Positions 5,270 through 6,385 of a stretch of DNA of 6,385 nt are shown here, one piece after another. Under the pieces are notes generated by a model. It worked only from the letters and a program-made list of their open reading frames with translations, did not search any database and had not been told where the DNA came from. Numbering within the stretch: position 1 is the first letter of the stretch; every line of letters begins with the position of its first letter. Origin of the DNA: Methanosarcinales archaeon (lineage in GTDB: Archaea; Halobacteriota; Methanosarcinia; Methanosarcinales; Methanogasteraceae); the NCBI GenBank assembly GCA_003661105.1, contig QMVM01000119.1, positions 1-6,385 on the forward strand. The letters run 5' to 3'. The translations under genes and the position numbers were made by a program.

Positions 5270-6385
5270 ATGAATTTCATCAACAGAACACAAGAACTAT
5301 CGTTCCTGCAGAGAAAATACGACTCAGACAAAGCCGAGTTCATAATCCTATATGGTCGCAGAAGAATCGGAAAGACCGAACTTATAAATAAGTTCTCTCT
5401 GCGCAGACCAACATTGTATTTTCTTGGCAGAGCCGAGTCAAAAACAGACACACTACGCAGATTCAACCTGATGCTAATGGAACATTTCAAAGACATCTCG
5501 CTTGCCCGCTCGCCTCTATCAAGCTGGGATGATTGCTTCGAATATCTTGCAGAGAATGCATCTGACAGGTTTGTTCTTGTGATCGACGAATTTCCCCTCA
5601 TTGTCGTGAAATTTCCGGAGATGCTGTCCATCATGCAAGATAAATGGGATAATTTATTTACTGGCACTAAAATAATGCTCATACTCTGCGGTTCATCTGT
5701 CAGTATGATGGAAAAGTATACGCTGGACTACGACAGCCCCCTATACGGCAGACGTACCGGGCAGTGGATGGTGGACCGACTTGATATCATCCATCTAAAA
5801 GAATTCTTTCCATCCTATTCTTTTGAAGACATTCTGACAGTATACTCAGCAATAGATACCATACCAGGATACCTGATGCAGTTTGATATTAATACTCCTG
5901 TATGGGAAAATATTGAAGGAAAGATTCTGTCAAAAGGCGAATTCCTATACGAGGAAGTGGAGATACTACTCAGGGAAGAGCTGCGAGATCCTTCAAATTA
6001 CATGTCGATATTATCTTCCATTGCAGGGGGATTGACCGCTTTTAATGAGATATCCAGCAAGACTTCCTTAGATAAAAGTCTTTTATCGAAATATCTTTAC
6101 ATACTTCAAAGACTTGGAGTAGTCGAGAAGAACCTGCCTGTAACCGAGGGTTTTAAGCGAAAATTGAAAGCGTATGGTGCTAAATATTCTATAAAGGATA
6201 ATTTTTTCGATTTCTGGTTCAGGTTTGTATATACCAATCTGTCCGAACTGGAGAGGGGTAATTCAACCGCAGTCTTGGAGGTGATACGGAAAGAATTCCC
6301 CTCATATCTCGGGAAAAAATTTGAAAGGATCATGATAGATATCTTCCCGCGTCTTGACATCTTTTCAGAAGGGGGGTCGTTTACC
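5270..6385 (+). CDS. Archaeal AAA-type ATPase (ATPase_2 plus DUF234), 3' truncated by window edge
   Basis: The frame is open for 372 codons to the window end. A start with NFINRTQELSFL is typical of the archaeal ATPase family (Pfam ATPase_2, STAND/AAA-related). Walker A is GRRRIGKT (29-36), Walker B is VLVIDEFP (102-109), the sensor-1-like strand is LILCGSS (137-143), and the family motif LYGRRTGQ is at 158-165. The middle has IPGYL (about 200), followed by a winged-helix-like segment (SILSSIAGGLTAFNEISSKTSLDKSLLSKYL...LGVVEK). The end shows the DUF234 signature DNFFDFWFRFVY and part of the nuclease-like fold after it. Full members usually have about 450-480 residues, so roughly 80-110 are missing. 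Function in archaea is unproven; proposals include NTP-driven signalling, mobile-element or defence roles. Codons are visibly more A/T-ending than in the other genes here, which suggests transfer. Confidence 0.88.
   Translation, partial: MNFINRTQELSFLQRKYDSDKAEFIILYGRRRIGKTELINKFSLRRPTLYFLGRAESKTDTLRRFNLMLMEHFKDISLARSPLSSWDDCFEYLAENASDRFVLVIDEFPLIVVKFPEMLSIMQDKWDNLFTGTKIMLILCGSSVSMMEKYTLDYDSPLYGRRTGQWMVDRLDIIHLKEFFPSYSFEDILTVYSAIDTIPGYLMQFDINTPVWENIEGKILSKGEFLYEEVEILLREELRDPSNYMSILSSIAGGLTAFNEISSKTSLDKSLLSKYLYILQRLGVVEKNLPVTEGFKRKLKAYGAKYSIKDNFFDFWFRFVYTNLSELERGNSTAVLEVIRKEFPSYLGKKFERIMIDIFPRLDIFSEGGSFT

Noticed and set aside
5251..5682. Minus-strand open frame opposite the ATPase
   Set aside because: It lies antisense to the Walker A and Walker B coding region, which is clearly real on the plus strand.

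Overview
The window looks like an archaeal chromosome segment, most likely from a methanogen or a related euryarchaeon (methanogen/ANME-type Halobacteriota). Several signals agree. There is a surface protein ending in a PGF-CTERM-type sorting tail. There is a ribbon-helix-helix plus V4R protein of a kind I associate with methanogens. There is an archaeal ATPase of the ATPase_2/DUF234 type. TATA boxes lie about 25-30 bases ahead of start codons that lack a Shine-Dalgarno sequence, which suggests leaderless transcripts. No rRNA, tRNA or CRISPR array was seen.

Layout. Bases 3-86 (+) hold the last 27 codons of an unrecognised gene. Bases 87-321 hold no complete gene; they contain a possible frameshifted coding relic on the minus strand and a strong hairpin with a T-tract that should terminate the next gene. 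Bases 322-1251 (-) encode a tandem universal stress protein with degenerate nucleotide-binding motifs. Bases 1252-1632 are a divergent promoter region with TATA boxes and small dyads. Bases 1633-3096 (+) encode a 487-residue RHH-V4R protein, probably a one-component sensor/regulator. Bases 3097-3572 are a 476-base stretch with no convincing gene, but with nested inverted repeats and a TATA box, possibly a long 5' leader. Bases 3573-5042 (+) encode a secreted, heavily glycosylatable protein with five near-identical 49-residue repeats, a Thr/Pro/Ala-rich stalk and a PGF-CTERM tail. Bases 5043-5269 hold GC-rich hairpins, a TATA box and a perfect palindrome directly ahead of the next start. Bases 5270-6385 (+) encode an ATPase_2/DUF234 ATPase cut by the window edge; its composition is visibly more A+T-rich than the rest.

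The genes do not form an obvious operon. Each appears to have its own promoter, and the functional themes (stress protein, ligand sensor, cell-surface protein, STAND-like ATPase) fit an accessory or adaptive region rather than a pathway. The features most worth a second look are the recently rearranged repeat array, the structured and unexplained 3097-3572 region, the RHH-V4R protein with its leaderless promoter, and the palindrome at the ATPase start. I see no clear evidence of a wholly new multi-gene system.
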